A stretch of DNA of 64,000 nt from Pseudomonas sp. UBA5706. GTDB taxonomy: Bacteria; Pseudomonadota; Gammaproteobacteria; Pseudomonadales; Pseudomonadaceae. Of this stretch, positions 43,174-52,082 are shown piece by piece. The stretch's first letter is position 1, and each line of letters opens with the position of its first letter. The notes under the pieces were generated by a model. That model was not told the DNA's origin and ran no database searches. It saw only the letters and a list, made by a program, of their open reading frames with translations. The stretch lies in NCBI RefSeq assembly GCF_002419965.1, contig NZ_DIHC01000016.1:229496-293495 (forward strand), in the 5' to 3' direction. The translations under genes were made by a program, and so were the position numbers.

Positions 43174-44361
43174 ATGGGTATCAATCCACCCCTTGTAGCA
43201 CTCTCCATCGGCGCCTTCGGCATCGGTGTTACCGAGTTCGCCCCCATGGGCATGTTGCCCGGTATCGCCGCGGACCTTGGCGTCTCCATTCCCGCAGCCG
43301 GTCTGTTGGTCAGCGCCTATGCCTTGGGCGTACTGATCGGCGCGCCACTGATGACCCTGGCCACGGTGAAAATTCCGCGCCGTTACCTGCTGATCGGGCT
43401 GATGATGATTTTCGCCCTGGGCAACCTGATGTCGGCGCTGGCGACCGACTATCAGAGCCTGCTCATCGCCCGGGTCGTGACCTCGCTCAATCATGGCGCA
43501 TTCTTCGGTATCGGCTCGATCGTGGCCGCCAGCGTGGTCCCGCCCGAGAAGCGAGCAGGTGCGGTAGCGGCCATGTTCATGGGGCTCACCCTGGCGACCA
43601 TCGGAGGGGTGCCGCTGGCGACCTGGTTTGGCGAAATCTTCGGCTGGCGCACAGCGTTCTGGGGTATCGCCGGGCTAGGCGTGGTCGCCATTGCAGCGCT
43701 GTGGTATGCCTTGCCGAACCAGCCCGCGCCTAAAAGCGACGGTGTGCTCGCGGAAATACGCGTACTGGGGCGTGGTCCGGTGCTGACCGCCTTGGCGCTG
43801 ACGGTGGTCGGCTCCGGCGCGATGTTTACCGTGTTCACCTACATCGCGCCGATCCTGCACAGCCAGACGCACGCGTCGACGACGTTCATTACCGGCATGC
43901 TGGTGCTGTTCGGGATCGGCTTGACGCTGGGTAACATGCGGGGCGGCAAGGCGGCGGATCGCTCGGTGGATCGCACGCTGATCGTTTCGCTGGTGGTGCT
44001 GATCGTCGTACTGTTGGCGTTCACGGTGCTCATGCGCTGGCCATTGCCCACCGCGCTGGCGGTGCTGGTCTGGGGCGCTGCCAGCTTTGCCCTGGTACCA
44101 CCGTTGCAAATGCGCGTGATGGAAGCGGCCAAGGACGCGCCCAACCTCGCATCAGCGGTCAACATCGGCGCATTCAACTTCGGCAATGCCATTGGTGCGG
44201 CGTTGGGTGGGGCGGTGATCAATGCAGGTCTTGGCTACCCGGCGATTTCGCTGGCGGGTGCAGCGATGGCGGCCTTGGGGTTGCTGATGGTGCTGCTGTT
44301 TGCCTGGCGTTCTCGGGTCGCGGCGACTCGCGCTGATGGCAACCCGGCGGCGGTGGTCTAG
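43174..44361 (+). CDS. MFS efflux transporter, DHA1 (AraJ/YdhP) type
   Basis: 395 residues, twelve TM helices. N-terminal helix ALSIGAFGIGVTEFAPMG, motif-A-like segment GVLIGAPLMTLATVKIPRR, SLNHGAFFGIGSIVAASVV with the proton-antiporter character of motif C-type sequences, and GNMRGGKAADRSVDRT in the second half. It exports drugs, sugars or arabinose-like compounds out of the cytoplasm; the substrate is unknown. AAGGAG before the ATG at 43174 decides the start. Divergent from a LysR regulator; a bidirectional terminator follows at 44461. Confidence 0.92.
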   Translation: MGINPPLVALSIGAFGIGVTEFAPMGMLPGIAADLGVSIPAAGLLVSAYALGVLIGAPLMTLATVKIPRRYLLIGLMMIFALGNLMSALATDYQSLLIARVVTSLNHGAFFGIGSIVAASVVPPEKRAGAVAAMFMGLTLATIGGVPLATWFGEIFGWRTAFWGIAGLGVVAIAALWYALPNQPAPKSDGVLAEIRVLGRGPVLTALALTVVGSGAMFTVFTYIAPILHSQTHASTTFITGMLVLFGIGLTLGNMRGGKAADRSVDRTLIVSLVVLIVVLLAFTVLMRWPLPTALAVLVWGAASFALVPPLQMRVMEAAKDAPNLASAVNIGAFNFGNAIGAALGGAVINAGLGYPAISLAGAAMAALGLLMVLLFAWRSRVAATRADGNPAAVV

Positions 44362-44460
44362 GACGCGGTGCTGCGCCGGCGTCGAGCGCTCAAGCGCCAC
44401 CGGCGTAGGGCGTATTGCAAGTGTGTGGGCTGATGATCACCGGGGTATTATTCATGCAGT

Positions 44461-44488
44461 AAAAAGCCGCGACAGTTCGCGGCTTTTT
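44461..44488. terminator. Bidirectional rho-independent terminator
   Basis: A perfect 12-pair stem (44461-44472 with 44477-44488) with loop CAGT, A-tract on one side and T-tract on the other, between the convergent MFS and RidA genes. Confidence 0.92.
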
Positions 44489-44507
44489 ACGTGACTCATC
44501 GAGCGTT

Positions 44508-44912
44508 TCAGTCAGCGACGATGGCGTAAGTCTCGATTTCAACCTTTTGCCATGGGCGCAGCATTGAGTCCACCTGAATCAGGCTGCTGGCCGGGCGAAT
44601 GCCGTCGAACACTTCGCTGTGGGCCTTGGCAACCTGCGCTGCGTCGTTGATGTCGCGCAAGTAAACCACCGTGCGTACCACGTCTTCCACGCTCATTTGG
44701 GCGTCAGCCAATACCTTTTTCACCGTGACGAGAATCGCTTGTGCCTGCTCGTAGGCATTGCTGTGTTCGTAATCGGGCGCAGCGCACGTGCCGGAAATGT
44801 GCAAGTGATTGCCCACGCGCACCGCTCGCGAGTAACCGAACACCGACTCGTACTGGCCGCCTGAAGAAATGTTTTGCCGCGTTGCTGTTTTGTCGGTCAT
44901 GTCGTGTCTCAT
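44508..44912 (-). CDS. RidA/YjgF-family protein
   Basis: 134 residues. Conserved blocks SRAVRVGNHLHISGTCA, QAQAILVTVKKVLADA, VVRTVVYLRDINDAA and PASSLIQVDSMLRPWQKVEIE match the RidA trimer fold; the Arg of the imine-deaminase site lies in GIRPASSLIQV. RidA proteins hydrolyse reactive imines/enamines formed by amino-acid or amine oxidation. The gene overlaps the MHS transporter stop (ATGA), and it is the last gene of the cassette with SDR and flavin monooxygenase, so detoxifying an imine product is a reasonable role (inference). A second in-frame ATG lies at 44900. Confidence 0.88.
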   Translation of the reverse strand: MRHDMTDKTATRQNISSGGQYESVFGYSRAVRVGNHLHISGTCAAPDYEHSNAYEQAQAILVTVKKVLADAQMSVEDVVRTVVYLRDINDAAQVAKAHSEVFDGIRPASSLIQVDSMLRPWQKVEIETYAIVAD

Positions 44913-46258
44913 TTTGGGAGGGGTTTACCGGTGGAATCCTTGATGAACAGGATCGAAATCAGGCCGACGACAGCGCCGGCGATTAAATACCAGGCTGGAA
45001 TCATTTGATTGCCCGTTGTCGAGATCAGCCAGGTATTGATCAGCGGGGCGGTGCCGCCAAAGAGCGAAACGGCCAGGTTGTAGCTGATGGCCAAGGCGCT
45101 GTAGCGCACGCGGGCGCTGAACAGCGAAGTCAGGGTCGCTGGCATCGCACCTTCGAAAAACAACTGGCCGAGCGTCAGGGTCAGCAGCGCGACGAACAGG
45201 AAACCGACCTTGCCGGTGTGCAGCAGCATGAAGCAGGGAAATGCCATCACGATCAGCAGTACGCAGCCACAGAGGATCATGCGCTTGCGTCCCAGACGAT
45301 CGGCCAGATGGCCCGACACCGGAATCAGCACCAGCATGAACAGCGTGGCCGCCAGGCCCATGGAAAGGGCGAAGCTGTTGCTGTAGCCCAGAACGTTTTC
45401 CAGGTAGCCGGGGATGTAGCCGAGAACGATGTAGTAGGTAACGTTGAACACGGTCACCAGGCCCATGCACTTGAGCATCTGCGGCCACTCGCTGACCATT
45501 AGGCGAAACAGGCGGCCCTTTTCGCCCGATGAAGAGGTGTGCAGCGTTTCGTTGTTGCGAATCTCCTTGAACACCGGGGTCTCTTCCAGGCCCAGTCGCA
45601 GGTAAAGGGCGATCAGCCCGAGCAGGCCGCCGATGGCGAACGGCACACGCCAGCCCCATTCGGCCATTGCCTGTTCGCCGAGGGCGAGGGTAAACACGCT
45701 GACGGTGGCCCCGCCGAGCAGGAACCCCGAGATGTTGCCGAACTCAAGCCAGCTGGTGAAAAAGCTGCGACGTTTGTCTGGCGCGTGTTCGGCGATGAAG
45801 GTGCAGGAGCCGCCGTATTCGCCACCGGTTGACAGGCCCTGAAGCAACCTCATCAGGATCAGCAAGATCGGCGCCGCCACACCGATGCTGGCGTAGCCTG
45901 GGATCAAGGCGATGGCGAAGGTGGCGACGGCCATCAGCGAAATGCTCAGCGATAACGCGGTGCGCCTGCCGTATCTATCACCGATGGGACCAAAGATCAG
46001 GCTACCCAGCGGCCGGATCAGAAACCCTGCGGCAAAGGTGGCGTAGATCGCCATCAATTGCGTGGCGGGATTGTCGTCATGGAAAAAGGTTTTGCCGATG
46101 ATCCCGGCCAGCGACGAATACAGCGCGAAGTCGAACCATTCGACCATGTTGCCCAGGGTCACGCCGATCACGGCTTTTGACAGAGGTCTGCGCGATGGCT
46201 CGGCTGGCGCACGGTTGCTGGAAAATTCAGGTACAGCGGTAGCGTGTAGTTCGCCCAT
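44909..46258 (-). CDS. MHS-family MFS transporter (metabolite:H+ symporter)
   Basis: 449 residues with twelve TM helices. The family block GVTLGNMVEWFDFALYSSLAG, GSLIFGPIGDRYGRRTALSLS (motif A), RLLQGLSTGGEYGGSCTFIAEHAP and SGHLADRLGRKRMILCG are all present, marking the MHS group (ProP, shikimate, citrate and dicarboxylate carriers). It would import an organic acid or osmolyte with protons. GAGGGC precedes the ATG at 46258; the frame opens earlier without signature. It lies 88 bases after the SDR gene and overlaps RidA by four bases. Confidence 0.92.
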   Translation of the reverse strand: MGELHATAVPEFSSNRAPAEPSRRPLSKAVIGVTLGNMVEWFDFALYSSLAGIIGKTFFHDDNPATQLMAIYATFAAGFLIRPLGSLIFGPIGDRYGRRTALSLSISLMAVATFAIALIPGYASIGVAAPILLILMRLLQGLSTGGEYGGSCTFIAEHAPDKRRSFFTSWLEFGNISGFLLGGATVSVFTLALGEQAMAEWGWRVPFAIGGLLGLIALYLRLGLEETPVFKEIRNNETLHTSSSGEKGRLFRLMVSEWPQMLKCMGLVTVFNVTYYIVLGYIPGYLENVLGYSNSFALSMGLAATLFMLVLIPVSGHLADRLGRKRMILCGCVLLIVMAFPCFMLLHTGKVGFLFVALLTLTLGQLFFEGAMPATLTSLFSARVRYSALAISYNLAVSLFGGTAPLINTWLISTTGNQMIPAWYLIAGAVVGLISILFIKDSTGKPLPK

Positions 46259-46346
46259 GATATTGCCCTCTGTAGTAGTTGTAGTGAGGCAGCAGTCAAA
46301 GGAGGGGAGACAGGCCCACGTCTGGCGCGTGGGGCCTGTTTGCAGG

Positions 46347-47060
46347 TCAGCGCATGAACACACCACCGGCAATGCACAGCGATTCGCCAGTGACGTAGGA
46401 CGGCTTGCTGCTCAACTGCCAAACCCACTCGGCAATCTCATCAACGCGGGCCGCACGCTTGAGCGGAATGGACCCAATGGCTGCATCGATGCGCCCGCCG
46501 GCCCGGGTGCCAGCTGTGTCGACCCAGCCAGGCGCTACGGCATTCACCACGATGTTGTGCTCGGCCAGTTCGATGGCCAGCGAGCGAGTCATGGACACCA
46601 CGGCCGCTTTCGACGCGCTGTACAGCAACTGATTCTTCGACACGGTGAATGCATCGACCGAGGCAAAAAACACAATGGATCCACCCCCGGCGGCTTTCAG
46701 GTGGCGAGTGCCGATGCGTGCGATGTTCAGCGAGCCCAGCACGTTGATGTCGAAGATTGTTCGGTACAACGACTCGCTGTAGCTTTCCAGTGACGAGGTT
46801 GGAAAAATCCCGGCTGCGTTAACGATCGCACGCAGCGGCGCTTTGCCGTCGAGGGCCGCATCGACAGCGGCGCCTAACACTGCTTCGCATGTGATGTCGC
46901 CTGTCACAGGCGACAATAGCGGGCTGGACGCTTGCGGGTCGGGCATCACGTCGACGGCCACGACATGCCAGCCTTGTTCCTGAAAACGTTGCGCGACGGC
47001 CTGGCCCATGCCTGATGAGGTGCCTGTGACGATGACGCTGGAGTGCGGTGCTGTATTCAT
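46347..47060 (-). CDS. SDR-family dehydrogenase
   Basis: 237 residues. Motifs: VIVTGTSSGMGQAVAQRF (NAD(P) site), VNAAGIF, VFFASVDAF with the catalytic Ser, LLYSASKAAV with catalytic Tyr/Lys, and NAVAPGWVDT. Classical SDR length. It starts 13 bases after the stop of the flavin monooxygenase gene (ATG at 47060), so the two are co-transcribed; a dehydrogenase that acts on the monooxygenase product is likely (inference). The frame is open further upstream only as a shadow of the neighbour. Confidence 0.92.
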   Translation of the reverse strand: MNTAPHSSVIVTGTSSGMGQAVAQRFQEQGWHVVAVDVMPDPQASSPLLSPVTGDITCEAVLGAAVDAALDGKAPLRAIVNAAGIFPTSSLESYSESLYRTIFDINVLGSLNIARIGTRHLKAAGGGSIVFFASVDAFTVSKNQLLYSASKAAVVSMTRSLAIELAEHNIVVNAVAPGWVDTAGTRAGGRIDAAIGSIPLKRAARVDEIAEWVWQLSSKPSYVTGESLCIAGGVFMR

Positions 47061-47073
47061 GGGGAGTGTCCGA

Positions 47074-48363
47074 TCAAGCCAGTTGAGGGAGGGTGTTGCC
47101 AGACACCAGGGCCAGTTCCATGACGTCCAGTTGGCGTTGGGTGTCCTGGTAGTTGGCCAGCCATTCGCGCTTGACGATGTCGATGCGCGACTCGGCCGCT
47201 TGCAGCTTGGCGAACGCGGCTGCAAGGCCTTTCATGCCACTGGCTCGCAGCTTGAGAAAGCGCATGACCAGCCTGGTTTGCTCGCAATAAACCGGCCATT
47301 GCGGGCCCCGCGGAGCACCAAGACCGATGTAGAACAGACCTTCCAGGTTGGTCGGCAGGGTCATGGCCGCAGTGCGCAGCGGTGCGCCATCGCGCCATTG
47401 CAGCAGGTGTTCGTCGAGGAATGGCAGGCGGGTGTTGAATCCGGTGGCCCAGACGATGGTGTCGTAATCGGCCTGGCTGCCGTCAGTGAAGGTCACGGTT
47501 TTGCCTTCGATGGTGTCGATGCCCGGAGCGACCTTGATGCGCCCGTGCTGAATCCAGTACAGCAGCAAGGTGTTGACCACAGGCGGCTGCGCATCCAGAT
47601 CATAGGTCTGCGGCGCCGGCAGCCCTGGGTAATTCCTGTGGGTGCCGACGCTGGCCATGATCAGCATGTTCATGATCATGTTCTGCTGTTCCGGCGGCAG
47701 TTGCCCCAGCAGCGGTAACTCTCCGCGCGGCAGGCCGAAAAGGGTCTTGGGCTGGAACAGCTGGCCGCGGCGGATGGCGATGGTGGTGTCAAGGCGTGCC
47801 TGTGCGGCGTCCACCGCCAGGTCGCAACCGGAATTACCGAAGCCGACCACCAGCACCTTGCCTTCGACCTGCTGCACATTGCGATACTCACCGGAATGAA
47901 TCGACACACCGGTAAAGTGCTGACCGATTTGCGGAATCTTGCAATCCCATAAATGGCCGTTGGCAACCAGCACACCGGCATAACGCAGGCTGCTGCCATC
48001 GGCCAGGGTCACCTGCCAGCCCGCTTCGCCGTTTTCACCGAGCGGGGTGAGGTGGCGTACCTCGGTATTGAAAGTGATCTTCTGGCGCAGTCCGAAGGCA
48101 TCTGCGTAGGCGTTCATGTACGTCTTGACTTGATCCCGGCTCGGGTAGACCGGGTAGTGCGCAGGCATCGGGAAGCCGTCGAAACAGGAGCTGCTTTTAG
48201 GGGTGATCAGGTGCAGCGCATCGTAGTCAGTGTTCCAGTGGCCACCGATGTGCGCTGACTTTTCAAAGCAGTCCACCGTCAAGCCGGCATCAGTCATGGT
48301 CTTCAATGCGGCCAGGCCAGCTGCCCCGGCGCCGATGATGCAATAGTGCGGTTGATTGGACAT
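47074..48363 (-). CDS. Flavin-containing monooxygenase
   Basis: 429 residues. FAD motif CIIGAGAAGLAALKTM, the FMO fingerprint FTGVSIHSGEY (F-x-G-x3-H-x3-Y), a second Rossmann motif VVGFGNSGCDLAV for NADPH, and TIVWATGFNTRLPF near the C-terminus. Length and motifs fit class B monooxygenases such as trimethylamine monooxygenase, which oxygenate nitrogen, sulfur or carbonyl groups. Cytoplasmic. GGGAG precedes the ATG at 48363. It is the first enzyme of the cassette with SDR, MHS carrier and RidA; the substrate is unknown but probably an amine or an amine-linked compound (inference). Confidence 0.92.
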   Translation of the reverse strand: MSNQPHYCIIGAGAAGLAALKTMTDAGLTVDCFEKSAHIGGHWNTDYDALHLITPKSSSCFDGFPMPAHYPVYPSRDQVKTYMNAYADAFGLRQKITFNTEVRHLTPLGENGEAGWQVTLADGSSLRYAGVLVANGHLWDCKIPQIGQHFTGVSIHSGEYRNVQQVEGKVLVVGFGNSGCDLAVDAAQARLDTTIAIRRGQLFQPKTLFGLPRGELPLLGQLPPEQQNMIMNMLIMASVGTHRNYPGLPAPQTYDLDAQPPVVNTLLLYWIQHGRIKVAPGIDTIEGKTVTFTDGSQADYDTIVWATGFNTRLPFLDEHLLQWRDGAPLRTAAMTLPTNLEGLFYIGLGAPRGPQWPVYCEQTRLVMRFLKLRASGMKGLAAAFAKLQAAESRIDIVKREWLANYQDTQRQLDVMELALVSGNTLPQLA

Positions 48364-48487
48364 TGCGACTCCCCATTCCTTGAACCCTGCGAGCGCCTCA
48401 TGTTGGCGTCCGTGGCTGGAGTATCCGTCCAGCAACCGGGTGGATGAATGGGCAAAGCCATGTGTTTCCCATAGGTCTTGCCTATGG

Positions 48488-49414
48488 CTAAAGCGTTTCG
48501 AGATGGGCGTACTGGTTCTGAATCCGCGACAAGTGGCTGCGCATCAGATTCATCAACACCCGGGTAGGTGGCGAGATAGGCGTGTCGTGGCGATGGATGA
48601 AGCCAAACACCTCGAAGATCGCCGGTGACAACGGCACCCAGCCCAGACGGTCATCGAACCCCAATTGATGCAGGATCGGCCGGGTCGCGATGACATCGCC
48701 CAGCCCGCGCGCTGCCAGTTCGAATCCTGTGATCTGATGCTCCACCTCGATGATCGGGTCCAGCACCTGACCACCCTTGGCGGCCAGTTGCGCCAGCAAA
48801 CGGCGTATGGGGTCGCCGGTGCTCCAGCGCGCCTCGGTCAGGATCAGCGGTGCCACGGCCAGGTCACTGATCGACTTCGGCCCCTTCAAGCGCTCCGGGT
48901 CAGCGCTGATATAGCCGACTTGGGCTGACCACACCGGCTCGGTGATGGTGAGGTTTTGCTGTTTGATCGGCAGCATCACCAAGCCAGCCTCGATTTCACC
49001 CTGGCTGACCAGATCGGCGATTTCCGATGAGTTGTAACCCACGATCTTTATGCGCATGTCGGGATAAAGCGTACGAAATTGCTCGATCAGGTCGGTGAGG
49101 AAATAATGATGCGCGGTGCCGAAGGTGCCAAAACTGGCGACGCCGCCGGACAGCTCGCGTACGGCCTGCACCGCCTCGTAGCCTTGCCGCGCCGCCGTTA
49201 CCATGCCCTGCGCAAAGGGCTGCAGACGGCGCCCGGCCTCGGTCAGCATCAGTCGGCGGTTGGTGCGGATGAACACGTGAGTGCCCAGATGTTCTTCAAG
49301 ACGCAGGATCTGCTCGGAAAGGGACGGTTGGGAAATATGCAGGCTTTCCGCCGCCCTGGAGAACGTGCCGTGCTCAATGGCAGCAAGGAAATAGTGCAGC
49401 TGTTGCAAGGTCAT
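48488..49414 (-). CDS. LysR-family transcriptional regulator (CysB/CbbR-like)
   Basis: 308 residues. HTH near residues 3-60: LQQLHYFLAAIEHGTFSRAAE and LHISQPSLSEQILRLEEHLG. The effector domain starts ASFGTFGTAHHYFLTDLIEQ. It lies in the same direction as, and 124 bases upstream of, the flavin monooxygenase gene, so it is the likely local regulator, perhaps from a shared or separate promoter. GGAAA precedes the ATG at 49414. The effector is unknown. Confidence 0.9.
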   Translation of the reverse strand: MTLQQLHYFLAAIEHGTFSRAAESLHISQPSLSEQILRLEEHLGTHVFIRTNRRLMLTEAGRRLQPFAQGMVTAARQGYEAVQAVRELSGGVASFGTFGTAHHYFLTDLIEQFRTLYPDMRIKIVGYNSSEIADLVSQGEIEAGLVMLPIKQQNLTITEPVWSAQVGYISADPERLKGPKSISDLAVAPLILTEARWSTGDPIRRLLAQLAAKGGQVLDPIIEVEHQITGFELAARGLGDVIATRPILHQLGFDDRLGWVPLSPAIFEVFGFIHRHDTPISPPTRVLMNLMRSHLSRIQNQYAHLETL

Positions 49415-49596
49415 GGCGCATTTCCATCAGCGGGATGACGTGAACATGCCACAGCCCGGTTGCATTGCGAAGCCGCCGTTCGGTCCACCTGCTGGGAAGC
49501 AAGCGCCTGGCAGGGGACCAACGGGGTGGTCGCTGCGCTCAGCCCACGCCGCCATGGGGCAATGGACAGCAATGGTCATCGGAGCGCGGATCTACG

Positions 49597-50052
49597 CTAC
49601 TGCCCGAGTGTCTTGTCCATGATGATCGTGCGTTCGGCGCCGTGAAACTCGTCCCGGATCTTAGTGAAGCCAAGCGACAGGTAAAACCCTTGCGCGGTGA
49701 TCGAGGACGGCACCCGCAACTGTTTGAAGCCTTCACGCCATGCCATTGATTCAATCGTCTCCATCAGCCTTCGGCCTAAACCTTTGCCCTGATACACCGG
49801 TGCGACGAATACGCTTCTGACGATGTTTCGATCAAGGCTTGCAGTCGCGACGAGCGCGTTACCCACGGTTGCGACATAGACCTTTCGTTGAGTCAGAAAT
49901 CCCAGAATCGCTAAGGGAGAAAAGTTTCGCTGCACCTGCTCGATGATCTCTGCTGGATAGTCTTGCGTGTTGGATTCGCCCAGGGCCGCGATGATGACCT
50001 GGCTGATCGGTGCTGCATCTGCCACTGTCGCGTCTCGAATCAAACAGTCCAT
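49597..50052 (-). CDS. GNAT-family N-acetyltransferase
   Basis: 151 residues. Start MDCLIRDATVADAAPISQVI, acetyl-CoA loop VRSVFVAPVYQGKGLGRRLMETIE, and LRVPSSITAQGFYLSLGFTKI near the C-terminus are GNAT hallmarks. Short form, cytoplasmic; substrate unknown. AGGAA precedes the ATG at 50052; upstream in-frame residues have no signature. Monocistronic; next to an AraC remnant. Confidence 0.9.
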   Translation of the reverse strand: MDCLIRDATVADAAPISQVIIAALGESNTQDYPAEIIEQVQRNFSPLAILGFLTQRKVYVATVGNALVATASLDRNIVRSVFVAPVYQGKGLGRRLMETIESMAWREGFKQLRVPSSITAQGFYLSLGFTKIRDEFHGAERTIIMDKTLGQ

Positions 50053-50208
50053 CGAAAAGATTTCCTGGTGTGTGTTGTCAGTTGAGCGAGTGCCTGCCAA
50101 TGGCAGCAGCATCGCCCGGATCGATGGTGCCAGCCCTCGAAGGTACGATGCCACAGCCTATATGCTGTTCCGCTCGGTGCCCAGCGCACGATGGCTCGTT
50201 TGTTGTTT

Positions 50209-50393
50209 TCACGAAACCACCATTCGCGCGCCCAGCCTGCTCGCTCCGGGCGTCTGCCCGGTGATGCGCTTGAATGCCCGGCTGAACGCGGCCTGAGAGG
50301 TGTACCCGAGCCGCAGCGCTATTTCAGCCCGGGTCGCGGGCGAGAGCAGCGGTACGCCTTTGAGTGTGGAGGGCAAAGAGCGTGACGGGCAAA
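50209..50393 (-). pseudogene. AraC-family regulator, C-terminal HTH remnant
   Basis: On the minus strand a stop at 50209-50211 ends a frame reading TRAEIALRLGYTSQAAFSRAFKR followed by ITGQTPG, the second HTH and tail of an AraC/XylS domain. Upstream (STLKGVPLLSPA) it loses the conserved linker and no start or sensor domain is present. The fragment is about 60 residues and is a pseudogene remnant. Confidence 0.75.
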
Positions 50394-50444
50394 CTCTTCC
50401 GGGCTGCCGGCTCCTTGCCTTGAACTGCAGACGGCTTGGCTTAA

Positions 50445-50474
50445 GGGATGCAACGCCACAGGGCGACGCATCCC
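50445..50474 (-). terminator. Hairpin terminator after the SDR gene at 50483
   Basis: GGGATGC (50445-50451) pairs with GCATCCC (50468-50474) and an inner CGCC/GGCG stem, nine bases beyond the stop codon. A short TTAAG follows on the minus strand. Confidence 0.6.
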
Positions 50475-50482
50475 TTCAAGGT

Positions 50483-51334
50483 TCACTCCGGAAAATCAGC
50501 CGACACGCTGAGGTCCCGAACCCCTTCGATTTGCGCCAGCCGTTTGCGCCGATCGGCTACCACGTTGTCATGGCCCCATTTGCCCAGGGGCAGGTGACGC
50601 GGCGGTTTCTCCATCCGGGTAATGGCAATCATGGCCTCACCGGCACGCACCGGATCACCGGCCTGGCTGCCGCTGTTCTTCTTCGTCGACTCCAGCCGCG
50701 CGCCTGCTGTCTCTTTGTAGTCGGCAATTTTCGTGGCGGTCTGGCGTAGCGAACGGCCGGCCCAGTCAGTGCGAAACGGCCCTGGTTCTACGCAGGTGAC
50801 GCAGATGCCGAGCGGTTCCACTTCGGCGATAAGCGCGTCGGACCAACCCTCGATGGCGTGCTTGGACGCTGCGTAATAGCCAGACCCCGGAAAGCCGATC
50901 AATCCGGCTACCGAGGTGATGTTGAGGATGTGGCCGCTTTTTTGCGCACGCATGATCGGCAATACCGCACGGGTGATGGCGAACAGGCCGAAGACATTGG
51001 CGTCGAACTGAGCGCGGATTTCCGACTCCACACCTTCTTCAACCGTGCTCTGGTAGCCATAACCGGCATTGTTGACCAGTACGTCGATCCGACCGAATTT
51101 TGCCTTCGCGGCTGCGACTGCCGCTTCTATCTGATCAGCCTTGGTGACGTCCAGATCCAGCGCCAGCACGCGTTCCTCGACGTTGGCGGTCAAGTCTGCG
51201 ACCCGCGATTTGTCTCGGGCGGTCGCGACCAGGCGCCAGCCACGGTCGATGATCAGCTTGGCCAGTTCTCGGCCAAAGCCGGTCGAGCAGCCGGTGATAA
51301 GCCAGACAGGGGTGTCGTTTGTGTGGGTTGTCAT
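50483..51334 (-). CDS. SDR-family oxidoreductase, classical
   Basis: 283 residues. WLITGCSTGFGRELAKLII (NADP site), LDLDVTKADQ, VNNAGYGYQST, ILNITSVAGLIGFPG with catalytic Ser, YYAASKHAIEG with catalytic Tyr/Lys, and CVEPGPFRTDWAGRSL. Typical of the 17-beta-HSD-like SDR group common in Pseudomonas; exact substrate unknown. GGAG precedes the ATG at 51334. Single gene ended by a hairpin. Confidence 0.92.
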   Translation of the reverse strand: MTTHTNDTPVWLITGCSTGFGRELAKLIIDRGWRLVATARDKSRVADLTANVEERVLALDLDVTKADQIEAAVAAAKAKFGRIDVLVNNAGYGYQSTVEEGVESEIRAQFDANVFGLFAITRAVLPIMRAQKSGHILNITSVAGLIGFPGSGYYAASKHAIEGWSDALIAEVEPLGICVTCVEPGPFRTDWAGRSLRQTATKIADYKETAGARLESTKKNSGSQAGDPVRAGEAMIAITRMEKPPRHLPLGKWGHDNVVADRRKRLAQIEGVRDLSVSADFPE

Positions 51335-51771
51335 GATTCAGCTCTCCGTGAAGATCAAAAATGCTGAGGCCTGGGACGATCACCTCGCTGGACAGGTATA
51401 GGTTCTGAACCCTGTATCCCGGATCGTGAGCCAGTGAACAGGCGAGCACGGTGGGTATCGGCTTGGACCCGCAACGGCTGAACTTCGTTTCCCTTGTTTA
51501 CCGGCATCACCAAGGCGCAGGCCTGTCGCAATCAAGTTTGCAGCGTGGCAATCGCCCAAACGTGCGGCAATGCGGTCTGCACGCAGCAGCGATGTCGACG
51601 TCGCCACCGTCGGCACGCCGTACTGCTCCAGCGAAGTGGGGGAGGTCTGCAGGCAATGCTGTCGGACCGCAAGGGCGCATCGGCGGACTGTCGATGGCCG
51701 ACTCGGCGCCGGCATTCAACCCAGCGCCGGGCATCGCACGACGGGTATTGCCGTCACCTGCGAGAAACGTG
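51335..51771. other. Intergenic stretch without a recognised gene
   Basis: About 440 bases between the SDR start and the DUF2986 stop. Several overlapping open frames run through it on both strands, but none shows a family signature or ribosome site. It may hold eroded sequence. Confidence 0.5.
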
Positions 51772-51933
51772 TCAGCTTTCGCAGGCAACGCTTGAGTCCT
51801 GGTCGGACTCGGCAGCCAGCTTTAAGCGGTCGGCTTTACTGATGTATTTGGGCTTGTTGCGCGGGGCCAGTTTGGCGTTGGCTTTTTTTGCGTGCGCCTC
51901 CAACAGTTGCTTGATCTTCTTGCGGCGGTTCAT
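51772..51933 (-). CDS. DUF2986 small basic protein
   Basis: 53 residues. MNRRKKIKQLLEAHAKKANAKL and KPKYISKADRLKLAAE match DUF2986, a family of short basic proteins in gamma-proteobacteria, function unknown. The charge suggests nucleic-acid or ribosome contact, which is only an inference. I chose the ATG at 51933 because it starts the conserved block; seven codons upstream are not conserved. Confidence 0.85.
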   Translation of the reverse strand: MNRRKKIKQLLEAHAKKANAKLAPRNKPKYISKADRLKLAAESDQDSSVACES

Positions 51934-52082
51934 GGCGGGTACTCGGCTGCTCAATTGCCGAATGGTAACAGCCCAGGGCGCGGCAGATCGAGGTGAGAGG
52001 AACTGACCATGTGTCCAGGCGCCGCGCGGCCAGAGGGCGGGCTCAAACGAAGGTTTTGCCCCCCCCCCGGCGGCGCTTTTAC

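Noticed and set aside
52059..52068. Run of ten C near the end of the epimerase-like gene
   Set aside because: Homopolymer in non-coding DNA just past the stop; no phase-variation target gene reads through it.
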